DNA of 14,805 bases, taken from an uncultured Ruminococcus sp. (GTDB lineage Bacteria > Bacillota > Clostridia > Oscillospirales > Ruminococcaceae). Positions 1-5,073 of the stretch are shown here, in pieces. The position numbers were made by a program, and so were the translations under genes. The notes beneath the pieces are model-generated. The model saw nothing but the letters and a program-made list of their open reading frames with translations. It ran no database searches and was not told the origin of the DNA. The first letter of the stretch is position 1; each line of letters begins with the position of its first letter. The stretch covers positions 1 through 14,805 of the forward strand of contig UQEM01000051.1 of the NCBI GenBank assembly GCA_900540005.1. The letters are read 5' to 3'.

Positions 1-1
1 T

Positions 2-34
2 TCGTCGGCAGCGTCAGATGTGTATAAGAGACAG
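2..34 (+). other. Untrimmed Nextera/Tn5 sequencing adapter
   Basis: These 33 bases match, from memory, the Illumina Nextera Read 1 transposase adapter. The 19-base Tn5 mosaic end, AGATGTGTATAAGAGACAG, occupies 16-34. This is library construct sequence, not genome, so biological sequence begins at about 35 and the contig ends here for technical reasons. Confidence 0.97.
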
Positions 35-124
35 CTGTCAAGGGGAGAGCGCTAATTTTCACACAGGTTTCATATTTTTTGACAAGAATGTCACATTGGG
101 TTGTGAGCAATAATAATCTGCCAA

Positions 125-153
125 TTGACCTTTTGACCGCAGTATGGTATAAT
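125..153 (+). promoter_or_regulatory. Sigma-A promoter of the barstar-exonuclease operon
   Basis: TTGACC (125-130) is separated by 17 bases from a perfect TATAAT (148-153), with an extended -10 TGG at 145-147. Transcription should start near 160, about 45 bases ahead of the barstar-like start codon. The gene pair therefore has its own strong promoter and does not depend on anything upstream. Confidence 0.8.
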
Positions 154-205
154 TATCCTATACCCTGCTATACCGATACATACGATGATCTTTGAGGTGG
201 TAATG

Positions 206-502
206 ATGAGGACTTACATAATAGATGGCAATAAATTTTCAAATATCGAAGGATTTTTCGATGAGATAGACCTCATCATGATCCAAGGCATAAGTTTCAA
301 GACAGGACATAATCTTAATGCTTTCAGAGATATTCTTTACGGCGGTTTTGGCTGCCATGAACCGGGAGAGCCGTTTGTGATAAAGTGGCTCAATTATCAG
401 AAAAGCAGAAAGGAACTTGGCGATACTTTAATGTTAGCTATCATAGACAATATCGCTGACCATAATGACACAGGATATGACTGCAAGTTGGAACTACACT
501 GA
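206..502 (+). CDS. Barstar-like RNase inhibitor family protein
   Basis: Barstar-family proteins are small cytoplasmic inhibitors that bind and block barnase-type ribonucleases. The family hallmarks are visible: an N-terminal IDG.xF segment, a helix reading GFFDEIDLIM, then a G.NLNAFRDIL segment followed by GGFG, where barstar-like proteins carry their inhibitory face. About 99 residues is the usual size. The frame is open from an ATG at 185, but GAGGTGG (194-200) sits 5 bases before the ATG at 206, so I start there (203 is also an ATG). The exonuclease gene follows after 14 bases. No barnase-like toxin is visible on either strand nearby, so this is an orphan antitoxin or immunity gene, or its partner lies beyond the contig end. 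Confidence 0.75.
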   Translation: MRTYIIDGNKFSNIEGFFDEIDLIMIQGISFKTGHNLNAFRDILYGGFGCHEPGEPFVIKWLNYQKSRKELGDTLMLAIIDNIADHNDTGYDCKLELH

Positions 503-516
503 TAGAGGATAAGAAT

Positions 517-1047
517 ATGGCTATTTACATAGTATTTGACGTTGAAACGCCTAATCGGGCGAATGACCGTATGAGTGCAATAGGAATAACAGCGATAAAG
601 GATAGCAAGATCGTCGCTAACTACTTTTCACTCGTTGATCCCGAAACACACTTCGATTACTTCAATATCCAGCTCACGGGCATAGATTCTGAAAAGGTCA
701 AAGGTGCTCCGAACTTTGCGGAGCTTTGGAAGAAGATAGAGCCTATCATGAGCAAGGGTATCCTTGTTGCCCATAACGCTGTCTTTGATATGAGTGTCTT
801 GCGCTCCTGCCTGCGAAGCTACGGTATTACTTGGAAACCGAATGCGGAATACCTGTGTACGATCCAGATCGGCAGGCGTATTCTTCCCGATATGAAGCAT
901 AATCTCAATGTGATGTGCGATCACTACGGTATCGCCCTCGATCATCACCAGGCAGACAGCGATGCCCACGCTTGTGCGGAGATACTGCTCAGATACATGG
1001 AAAGCGGTGTCGATATTTCGTCTTACATCAAGAAATACTATCTATAA
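517..1047 (+). CDS. DEDDh-family 3'-5' exonuclease (DnaQ-like)
   Basis: A stand-alone 176-residue exonuclease of the DnaQ/ExoI-III superfamily, which removes nucleotides from 3' ends of DNA or RNA using two metal ions. All five catalytic positions can be read: D8 and E10 in FDVET, D91 in the AHNAVFD block, H144 and D149 in HQADSDA. The LTGI segment near residue 53 and the KHNL block near 127 are typical of PolC/DnaQ epsilon-like proteins. It ends before any polymerase or helicase domain. An AGAGGA ribosome site (504-509) lies 7 bases upstream. It is co-transcribed with the barstar-like gene and closed by a terminator. Its biological role inside the element is unknown; repair, replication or defence are all possible. 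Confidence 0.85.
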   Translation: MAIYIVFDVETPNRANDRMSAIGITAIKDSKIVANYFSLVDPETHFDYFNIQLTGIDSEKVKGAPNFAELWKKIEPIMSKGILVAHNAVFDMSVLRSCLRSYGITWKPNAEYLCTIQIGRRILPDMKHNLNVMCDHYGIALDHHQADSDAHACAEILLRYMESGVDISSYIKKYYL

Positions 1048-1057
1048 TTGATAACTC

Positions 1058-1090
1058 AGAGAGCTGTTACATAACGGCTCTTTCTTTTTT
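1058..1090 (+). terminator. Intrinsic terminator after the exonuclease gene
   Basis: AGAGCTGTTA (1060-1069) pairs with TAACGGCTCT (1072-1081), one G-U pair, two-base loop, followed by a T-rich run TTCTTTTTT (1082-1089). It closes the barstar-exonuclease operon 12 bases after the stop. Confidence 0.8.
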
Positions 1091-1130
1091 GCCGAAATCT
1101 CTCAGAAGTACAAATTTTGTCTATCTGAAA

Positions 1131-1139
1131 TGGTATAAT
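1131..1139 (+). promoter_or_regulatory. Extended -10 promoter abutting the ImmA-like ORF
   Basis: TGG followed by a perfect TATAAT at 1134-1139. No good -35 is seen at 1111-1116, as expected for an extended -10 promoter. Transcription would begin around 1146-1148, essentially at the first possible start codon of the next ORF. Confidence 0.5.
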
Positions 1140-1147
1140 AAAAGAAT

Positions 1148-1723
1148 TTGAAGAATTGTTCCAGTTATATCCATGAGGAATTAGAAGAACATATCGGGAG
1201 TAATATATATAATTTTTTTACGAAGAATGGTATTTTTGATGGTTATATGATTAATGTGGATTATCTTGTAAAGACGAGAATGCTTTTTGTCTCACCGCTT
1301 AATGATAACTGCTTGGGACGTATTATACTTGCCGATTCTGATGTGGAGATTATATATTACGAACAAACAAAACAAGAAAAGGTGCTAAGAAAAGAAACAA
1401 TACATGCTAAGCCTGGTACGATACTTCTTAATTATAAGAAGTATGCTGAGGAGTACGATGGGCGACTGCGTATTACTATCGCTCATGAATTGATCCACTT
1501 GCGATATCATAGTAGGTTCTTAAAAGTGCTTCAGCTGTTGGGAAAAGAGAGCGTTGATATGCATTCTTCAACAGATTCTATTACTCTCGGCGAAAACATG
1601 ATCGATGTACAAAAAGCACTCTGTATAGCTGAGCGGCAGGCAGACATTCTCTCTATGCGGGTTGCCATTCCTAAAAGTACAGTTCCGACAGTTATTAGAG
1701 AAAGGTCAAATCGATTAATATAA
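1148..1723 (+). CDS. ImmA/IrrE-type metallopeptidase, possibly leaderless or truncated
   Basis: A 191-residue protein with the DUF955 (ImmA/IrrE) zinc-peptidase signature: HELIH with zinc ligands H113 and H117 and catalytic E114, then an AERQAD block with a likely third ligand at E162, then RVAIPKSTV, which corresponds to the usual L-x-x-P segment. Relatives cleave repressors and so derepress mobile elements. The start is doubtful. The frame is closed by TAA at 1139-1141, the first candidate is TTG at 1148, and it has no ribosome site because the -10 box lies right before it. The next in-frame ATG (1247) also lacks one. Only ~15 residues follow the IP segment, so the C-terminal part seen in many relatives may be missing. 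No XRE/ImmR repressor gene is adjacent. It could be a leaderless gene or a decaying one. Confidence 0.65.
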   Translation: MKNCSSYIHEELEEHIGSNIYNFFTKNGIFDGYMINVDYLVKTRMLFVSPLNDNCLGRIILADSDVEIIYYEQTKQEKVLRKETIHAKPGTILLNYKKYAEEYDGRLRITIAHELIHLRYHSRFLKVLQLLGKESVDMHSSTDSITLGENMIDVQKALCIAERQADILSMRVAIPKSTVPTVIRERSNRLI

Positions 1724-1760
1724 GAATTTGTGGACAGACTAAAGAAAAGGAGTGAGTGCG

Positions 1761-1970
1761 TTGGAAATATATGACAAACGAAACAAAGGGCTCATAGAAG
1801 TCTGGCTGACTAACGAGGAACAGGAGCAGTACGACTGTGCAGAACTTACGCATCTGCTCCTTAAAGATACTGCCCCGAAAAAATGCAAAGTTATTTTCTT
1901 CCTTTCGGGCAAAGGAGACTTATGCAAAGATACAGAAGATCTGCTTATTTCCAACTTAGGGTGCGCTTAA
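1761..1970 (+). CDS. Small uncharacterised protein preceding the recombinase
   Basis: About 69 residues, acidic and charged in the first half (a run of E/Q around LTNEEQEQYD) with a hydrophobic segment CKVIFFLSG followed by a charged tail. I do not recognise a domain. The frame begins with GTG at 1752, but that codon overlaps the AAAAGGAG ribosome site (1745-1752), so TTG at 1761, 8 bases downstream of it, is the better start. It sits between the ImmA-like ORF and the recombinase and is followed at once by a terminator, so it is likely an accessory protein of the element. Function unknown. Confidence 0.6.
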   Translation: MEIYDKRNKGLIEVWLTNEEQEQYDCAELTHLLLKDTAPKKCKVIFFLSGKGDLCKDTEDLLISNLGCA

Positions 1971-1987
1971 AGCGCACCCATTTATTT
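1959..1987 (+). terminator. Terminator hairpin containing a stop codon
   Basis: GGGTGCGC (1959-1966) pairs with GCGCACCC (1972-1979) across a TTAAA loop. A modest T-rich stretch ATTTATTT follows. The TAA stop of the small protein is at 1968-1970, inside the loop, so the terminator arm is also coding sequence. Confidence 0.7.
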
Positions 1988-1991
1988 CGGC

Positions 1992-2021
1992 TTGACAAAT
2001 ACAGCTTGCATATGGTACAAT
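1992..2021 (+). promoter_or_regulatory. Promoter of the serine recombinase gene
   Basis: Perfect -35 TTGACA (1992-1997), 18-base spacer, -10 TACAAT (2016-2021), with extended -10 TGG at 2013-2015. Start expected near 2028. AGAAAGGAG (2061-2069) then lies 5 bases before the ATG at 2075. Confidence 0.75.
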
Positions 2022-2074
2022 GTTGACAGATAGTTGAAACATTACTCTGATGATATTGTAAGAAAGGAGTTATT

Positions 2075-4258
2075 ATGGACAAAGATCTCAAAATAGCGGG
2101 ATATTGCCGAATTTCCGTAGACGAAGAACTTGACAAGGACAACACCTCCATTGAGAATCAAAAGTCTCTTATTACCGACTATGTGACCCGAACTTTTCCA
2201 AAAGCTCAGCTTGACTTCTACGCTGATCGCGACCGTTCCGGCTATACCTTTGAACAGCGCGAGCAATATCAGGAGCTACGCAAGGAGCTGTTCCGTAAGA
2301 AATACGATATCCTCATAATCAAAGATTTTTCACGTTTCTCACGACGTACAAGCCGCGGACTTGTGGAATTAGAGGATCTGCGAGATGCAGGAGTGCGGAT
2401 AATCTCTATCGGTGACGGTATAGATTTTCCGACCTCTGATGACTGGATGGCAATACAGTTCCGATTCTTAGTAAACGAAATGCCTGTAACCGATACCTCA
2501 AAGAAAGTAAAGGCTGTCATCAATAATCGCCAAAAGGAAGGCAAGTGGATATGTGCTGTTCCCTACGGCTATGTCATGACAAATACTAAGACCATGAAGT
2601 TCAAAGTTGACGAAGCTTCATCTGAAATCGTGCGAAAGGTATTTCAGCTATACGCTGATGGCTGGGGATATAAAAAAATTGCCAACTACCTTACAGACAA
2701 CCACATACCTACACCGAGGAAAACCGAAGAAATGCGCAAAGAAGCCGAAGGGGAAGAATTCATTGTACGTTCTAAGGACGTATGGAGCGTAGTTACGATA
2801 AGCTCAATGCTTACAAACGATTTCTATATCGGCACTTTAAGGCAGCGAAAATATCAGCGTAAGAAAATAAACGGCGGCGATATGAAACTTCAGGAAAGCG
2901 ACCATATCGTTATTGAAGGAAACCATGAACCAATAGTTGATTTTCGGCTGTTTACCGCTGTTCAGGAGCAGATAAAACAGCGTTCCAAAAATGGGTATCG
3001 GGGAATTAAAAAATTCGCCAACGTGTATACCGGTCATCTCTTCTGCGGTGACTGCGGAAGTCCTATGTTTTCTATGAGCCGTCCTGATCTTGCTCCGGCG
3101 TATACCTGCGGAACATATCATAAACGCGGACTGAAAGGCTGTACTTCCCACCATACGAGAGTTGACGCACTTGATGAAATGCTGCGTTCCTTTATCCGCA
3201 AGGTAAAGGAAAACTCCGAAGAGATGCTTGATACACTTCAGAAGTCCATAGATAAGGAAAGAAAATCAACATCATCCAGTAAAGATGTAGTCGAGACTCT
3301 TATGCAGAGAATGGAAGATGCCAAGACCGAGATGAAATTTCTGAGCCGCCAACACATCAAGGACATTGCCAAACATCCTGAACAGGAAGATATGCTTGAA
3401 GAAGTATACCAGGAACAGGTAACAGACCTTATGAAGCAAATTGAAGGCTTCCGAAATCAAATACAGCTTGCAACCGATAAACATAATGCTATCATATCAA
3501 TGAATAGAAATGCCAAAACGGTCATGGAGGTTTTCGATTCAATACTGAACAAGGAAAACCTCAGCAGGACAGATATCGATTTCATCGTTGACAGAATAGA
3601 TGTATTTACCGATCACATCAACGTAAAACTCCGTTCTGATATTGATGCCCTGCTAAGCACCGGTGTTCCTGCCGAACTTAAAACTGAATTAGTCGGAGCA
3701 AACGCAAATTTTAATTGTGACACCAAGGAATCCGATAACCTCACGACTATCGCCCATTTTACCACAAGCAAGGGCGATATCCTTAGTGTCAATGTTATCA
3801 GTGAGGGCGACCCGCTTGAGATCTACACCAACAGCGAGGGCGAGGTCATTTTCAAGAAGTACTCGGCAATAGGTGAAATGAGCCAGAATGCCGGCTATGT
3901 CGCGGACATAATGTGCAAGATAGCCGGCTGTCCGGTCGTTATCTTTGACAAAGACCATGTAACAGCTTCGGCAGGAGTGCCCAAAAAGGAGTTCTACGAA
4001 CGCCGCGTTACAGGACAGCTTGAGGAACTCATGGAGAGCCGCGGACAGTACCTCTGCCACAGCGCCGAAAACAACAGTTTCTATCCGGCTGAGGGCGTTG
4101 AGCGAACCGCCATTGCCGCCATTCCGATAATTACGGCTGGAGATGTTTCGGGAGCAGTCGCGTTTATGACAAGCGAGAAGTGTACCGAAGTAACAGATCT
4201 TCAAAAGAGCCTCATCAACGCCGCCGCGCAGTTTCTTGCAAGGCAGATAGAAGGATAA
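2075..4258 (+). CDS. Large serine recombinase fused in frame to SpoVT C-terminus
   Basis: Residues 1 to about 570 are a large serine recombinase that integrates and excises an element by double-strand exchange. Visible parts are the resolvase domain with YCRIS (catalytic S14), the DRDRSG block at 51-56, and the SRFSRR block at 86-91; a recombinase DNA-binding domain (about 165-290); a zinc ribbon with C324, C327, C345 and C356; and a charged coiled-coil region (about 370-470). From E577 (GDPLEIYTNSEGE...) to the end, about 150 residues follow SpoVT from roughly its codon 30 to its terminal FLARQ-type tail, i.e. the GAF-like C-terminal domain without most of the AbrB-type DNA-binding segment. 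Codons shift from A/T-ending to C/G-ending at the same point. I read this as integration into spoVT placing the host 3' end in frame with the recombinase. Whether the SpoVT tail matters to either activity is unknown. Confidence 0.93.
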   Translation: MDKDLKIAGYCRISVDEELDKDNTSIENQKSLITDYVTRTFPKAQLDFYADRDRSGYTFEQREQYQELRKELFRKKYDILIIKDFSRFSRRTSRGLVELEDLRDAGVRIISIGDGIDFPTSDDWMAIQFRFLVNEMPVTDTSKKVKAVINNRQKEGKWICAVPYGYVMTNTKTMKFKVDEASSEIVRKVFQLYADGWGYKKIANYLTDNHIPTPRKTEEMRKEAEGEEFIVRSKDVWSVVTISSMLTNDFYIGTLRQRKYQRKKINGGDMKLQESDHIVIEGNHEPIVDFRLFTAVQEQIKQRSKNGYRGIKKFANVYTGHLFCGDCGSPMFSMSRPDLAPAYTCGTYHKRGLKGCTSHHTRVDALDEMLRSFIRKVKENSEEMLDTLQKSIDKERKSTSSSKDVVETLMQRMEDAKTEMKFLSRQHIKDIAKHPEQEDMLEEVYQEQVTDLMKQIEGFRNQIQLATDKHNAIISMNRNAKTVMEVFDSILNKENLSRTDIDFIVDRIDVFTDHINVKLRSDIDALLSTGVPAELKTELVGANANFNCDTKESDNLTTIAHFTTSKGDILSVNVISEGDPLEIYTNSEGEVIFKKYSAIGEMSQNAGYVADIMCKIAGCPVVIFDKDHVTASAGVPKKEFYERRVTGQLEELMESRGQYLCHSAENNSFYPAEGVERTAIAAIPIITAGDVSGAVAFMTSEKCTEVTDLQKSLINAAAQFLARQIEG
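3795..3815. other. Probable attachment-site junction inside spoVT
   Basis: Resemblance to SpoVT begins abruptly around ISEGDPLEI. Serine recombinases cross over at a short (2-8 bp) core, so the junction should lie near the codons for this segment; the bases GAGGGCGACC (3803-3812) are a candidate core. The exact core cannot be fixed without the opposite junction or an uninterrupted spoVT. Confidence 0.5.
3803..4258 (+). pseudogene. spoVT: 3' portion of host spoVT, separated from its start
   Basis: SpoVT is an AbrB-type regulator of forespore gene expression: a short N-terminal swapped-hairpin DNA-binding domain followed by a GAF-like domain. This fragment corresponds to about residue 30 to the end of the ~178-residue Bacillus protein: GDPLEIYT, VIFKKYSAIGE, a GCPVVIFDKD strand, KKEFYERRV, and the terminal AAAQFLARQIEG. 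It has no start of its own and is read as the tail of the recombinase ORF. Excision of the element would be expected to restore a full gene. It converges on hsp20 and lies two genes from dpaAB, also a sporulation locus. Confidence 0.85.
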
Positions 4259-4260
4259 AG

Positions 4261-4291
4261 GCAGCACTACACAAAGCTTGTGCGGTGCTGC
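4261..4291. repeat. Strong hairpin directly after the spoVT stop
   Basis: GCAGCAC (4261-4267) pairs with GTGCTGC (4285-4291), and an inner CACAA (4270-4274) pairs with TTGTG (4278-4282). It is followed by seven A residues (4292-4298), so it is not a canonical terminator for the plus strand. It could stabilise the mRNA 3' end or be part of the larger structure that follows. Confidence 0.6.
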
Positions 4292-4300
4292 AAAAAAAGA

Positions 4301-4380
4301 GGACTGTACAGTTTAGAACCCGTATCCACAAGTCACTTGCATATGCTTGTGAATATGGGGTCTGCTGTACAGTCCCTTTT
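4301..4380 (+). terminator. Composite long hairpin, likely terminator of spoVT
   Basis: Outer arms GGACTGTACAG (4301-4311) and CTGTACAGTCC (4365-4375) enclose a second stem, CCCGTATCCACAAG (4319-4332) with CTTGTGAATATGGG (4346-4359), which has one mismatch and one G-U pair. CTTTT follows and an A-run precedes, so it may act in both directions between the convergent spoVT fragment and hsp20. It is larger than ordinary terminators. Confidence 0.55.
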
Positions 4381-4385
4381 CCTCT

Positions 4386-4416
4386 CAAAGATAAAACCGT
4401 GCGGAAAGCGCACGGT
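4386..4416 (-). terminator. Intrinsic terminator of hsp20
   Basis: ACCGTGCG (4396-4403) and CGCACGGT (4409-4416) form an 8-bp stem with a 5-base loop. Read on the minus strand it is followed by TTTTATCTTT. It lies 8 bases beyond the hsp20 stop. Confidence 0.8.
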
Positions 4417-4424
4417 ATATCTGC

Positions 4425-4850
4425 TTATTTGATCTCGAGTCTCTTTGAAACAGGCTCTTCAGCCTTTTTCTTGGGAAGCTCGATAGTGAGAACACCGTTT
4501 TTATATTCCGCGCTGATTCCGTCGTGCTCAACGTCCGAGATGCCGAAGCTTCTCTTGTACGAGCCGAACGAACGCTCGCGGCGGATATAGTTTCCTTTCT
4601 CGTCCTTCTCCTCATCGTTGCTGCTGTGCTCCGCTGAGATAGTAAGGTAGTCATCCTTGATGTCGATGTTGATGTCCTCTTTTTCAAAGCCGGGGAGTTC
4701 CGACTCCATAACATATTTATCGCCTTCGTCCTTTATGTCCGTGCGGCAGGCATTGACGGGCATCGAGTCGCCGAAGAAGTCATTGTCCATATCGTTGAAG
4801 AAATTGAAAAGATTGTAACCGTTTCTTCCAAAAGGTGTAAGTCCATACAT
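4425..4850 (-). CDS. hsp20: Small heat-shock protein, Hsp20/alpha-crystallin family
   Basis: An ATP-independent holdase chaperone of 141 residues that binds unfolding proteins during stress and forms cytoplasmic oligomers. Residues about 34-128 form the alpha-crystallin domain: start at VNACRTDIKDEGDKYV, the ELPGFEKEDI strand-loop, and the conserved GVL motif (119-121). The C-terminal RLEIK carries the short I/L-x-I-type oligomerisation tail. The N-terminal region is rich in Phe, Asn and Gly as usual. The start is fixed by GGAGG (complement of 4859-4863). A perfect CIRCE lies upstream, implying HrcA repression, and the leader may fold over the ribosome site. Confidence 0.95.
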   Translation of the reverse strand: MYGLTPFGRNGYNLFNFFNDMDNDFFGDSMPVNACRTDIKDEGDKYVMESELPGFEKEDINIDIKDDYLTISAEHSSNDEEKDEKGNYIRRERSFGSYKRSFGISDVEHDGISAEYKNGVLTIELPKKKAEEPVSKRLEIK

Positions 4851-4857
4851 AATTCAT

Positions 4858-4874
4858 ACCTCCAATAAAAAAGT
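4858..4874 (-). promoter_or_regulatory. Candidate FourU-like pairing over the hsp20 ribosome site
   Basis: In the hsp20 leader, ACUUUU can pair with GGAGGU across a UUAUU loop (pairs A-U, C-G, U-G, U-A, U-G, U-G), hiding the Shine-Dalgarno sequence. Weak U-rich pairing of this kind is the principle of FourU RNA thermometers. The stem is short and an alternative AAAAAA/TTTTTT pairing exists just upstream, so this is only a candidate. Confidence 0.3.
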
Positions 4875-4986
4875 GGTGTTTTTTCGGAAGCTTGTCTCAT
4901 ATAGGGTAAACTTCCTTGCGTATTATTCTTTGAATAATTCCTCACTATTATTCATCGGTATCGCTTCCTTTCGTTTCATTGTCTGT

Positions 4987-4992
4987 ATTATA
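4987..4992 (-). promoter_or_regulatory. Candidate -10 box of the hsp20 promoter
   Basis: A perfect TATAAT on the minus strand, about 50 bases downstream of CIRCE in the direction of transcription. No convincing -35 is seen at 5010-5015. Start would be near 4980, giving a leader of about 130 bases that contains an inverted repeat ATTATTC/GAATAAT (4921-4937). Confidence 0.4.
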
Positions 4993-5041
4993 GATCTCTT
5001 GTTTGAAAGAATTATCACAGGACTGTGAAAAGAAAATGAAA

Positions 5042-5070
5042 ATTAGCACTCTCACGTTGAGAGTGCTAAT
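5042..5070. promoter_or_regulatory. Perfect CIRCE (HrcA operator), also a terminator-like hairpin
   Basis: TTAGCACTC (5043-5051), nine bases, GAGTGCTAA (5061-5069): an exact match to the CIRCE consensus bound by the heat-shock repressor HrcA. It lies between dpaB and hsp20, so hsp20 is the target. The spacer TCACGTTGA extends the stem to 13 bp with a 3-base loop. On the minus strand the hairpin is followed by TTTTCATTTTCTTTTC and starts 4 bases past the dpaB stop, so it probably also ends dpaAB transcription. Confidence 0.93.
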
Positions 5071-5073
5071 CTC

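Larger units (their letters stand above)
35..3808 (+). mobile_element. Right end of an element integrated in spoVT
   Basis: This stretch carries accessory genes (barstar-like, exonuclease, ImmA/IrrE-like, small protein) and ends in a large serine recombinase whose frame is fused to the 3' part of host spoVT. Codons inside it are often A/T-ending. Past about 3800 the codons become mostly C/G-ending, like the downstream host genes. A recombinase at the extreme end of an element is usual for serine-integrase phages and conjugative or mobilizable elements. The other end, the first ~29 codons of spoVT, and any conjugation or phage genes are not in the window, so the element class cannot be stated. 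Confidence 0.75.

Noticed and set aside
79..92. TGACA-AGAA-TGTCA inverted repeat and TTGACA upstream of the barstar operon
   Set aside because: No -10 box at the correct distance; a short dyad alone is not enough to call an operator.
103..116. TTGTGAGCAATAA resembling half of a lac-type operator
   Set aside because: Only one half matches, there is no symmetric partner, and no LacI-type gene is nearby.
628..969. Open frame of 113 codons on the minus strand
   Set aside because: It lies wholly inside the exonuclease gene, which has a complete catalytic set; no recognisable protein features.
3795..3815. Recombinase-SpoVT fusion as an assembly error
   Set aside because: The frame stays open across the junction, the change point is within the expected conserved GDPLEI segment, and the junction is far from the adapter-bearing contig end; still worth confirming with reads.
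4180..4590. 136-codon plus-strand frame spanning the recombinase end and hsp20 3' end
   Set aside because: It runs through the hairpins and terminators and opposite hsp20, has basic low-complexity composition, and resembles no protein.
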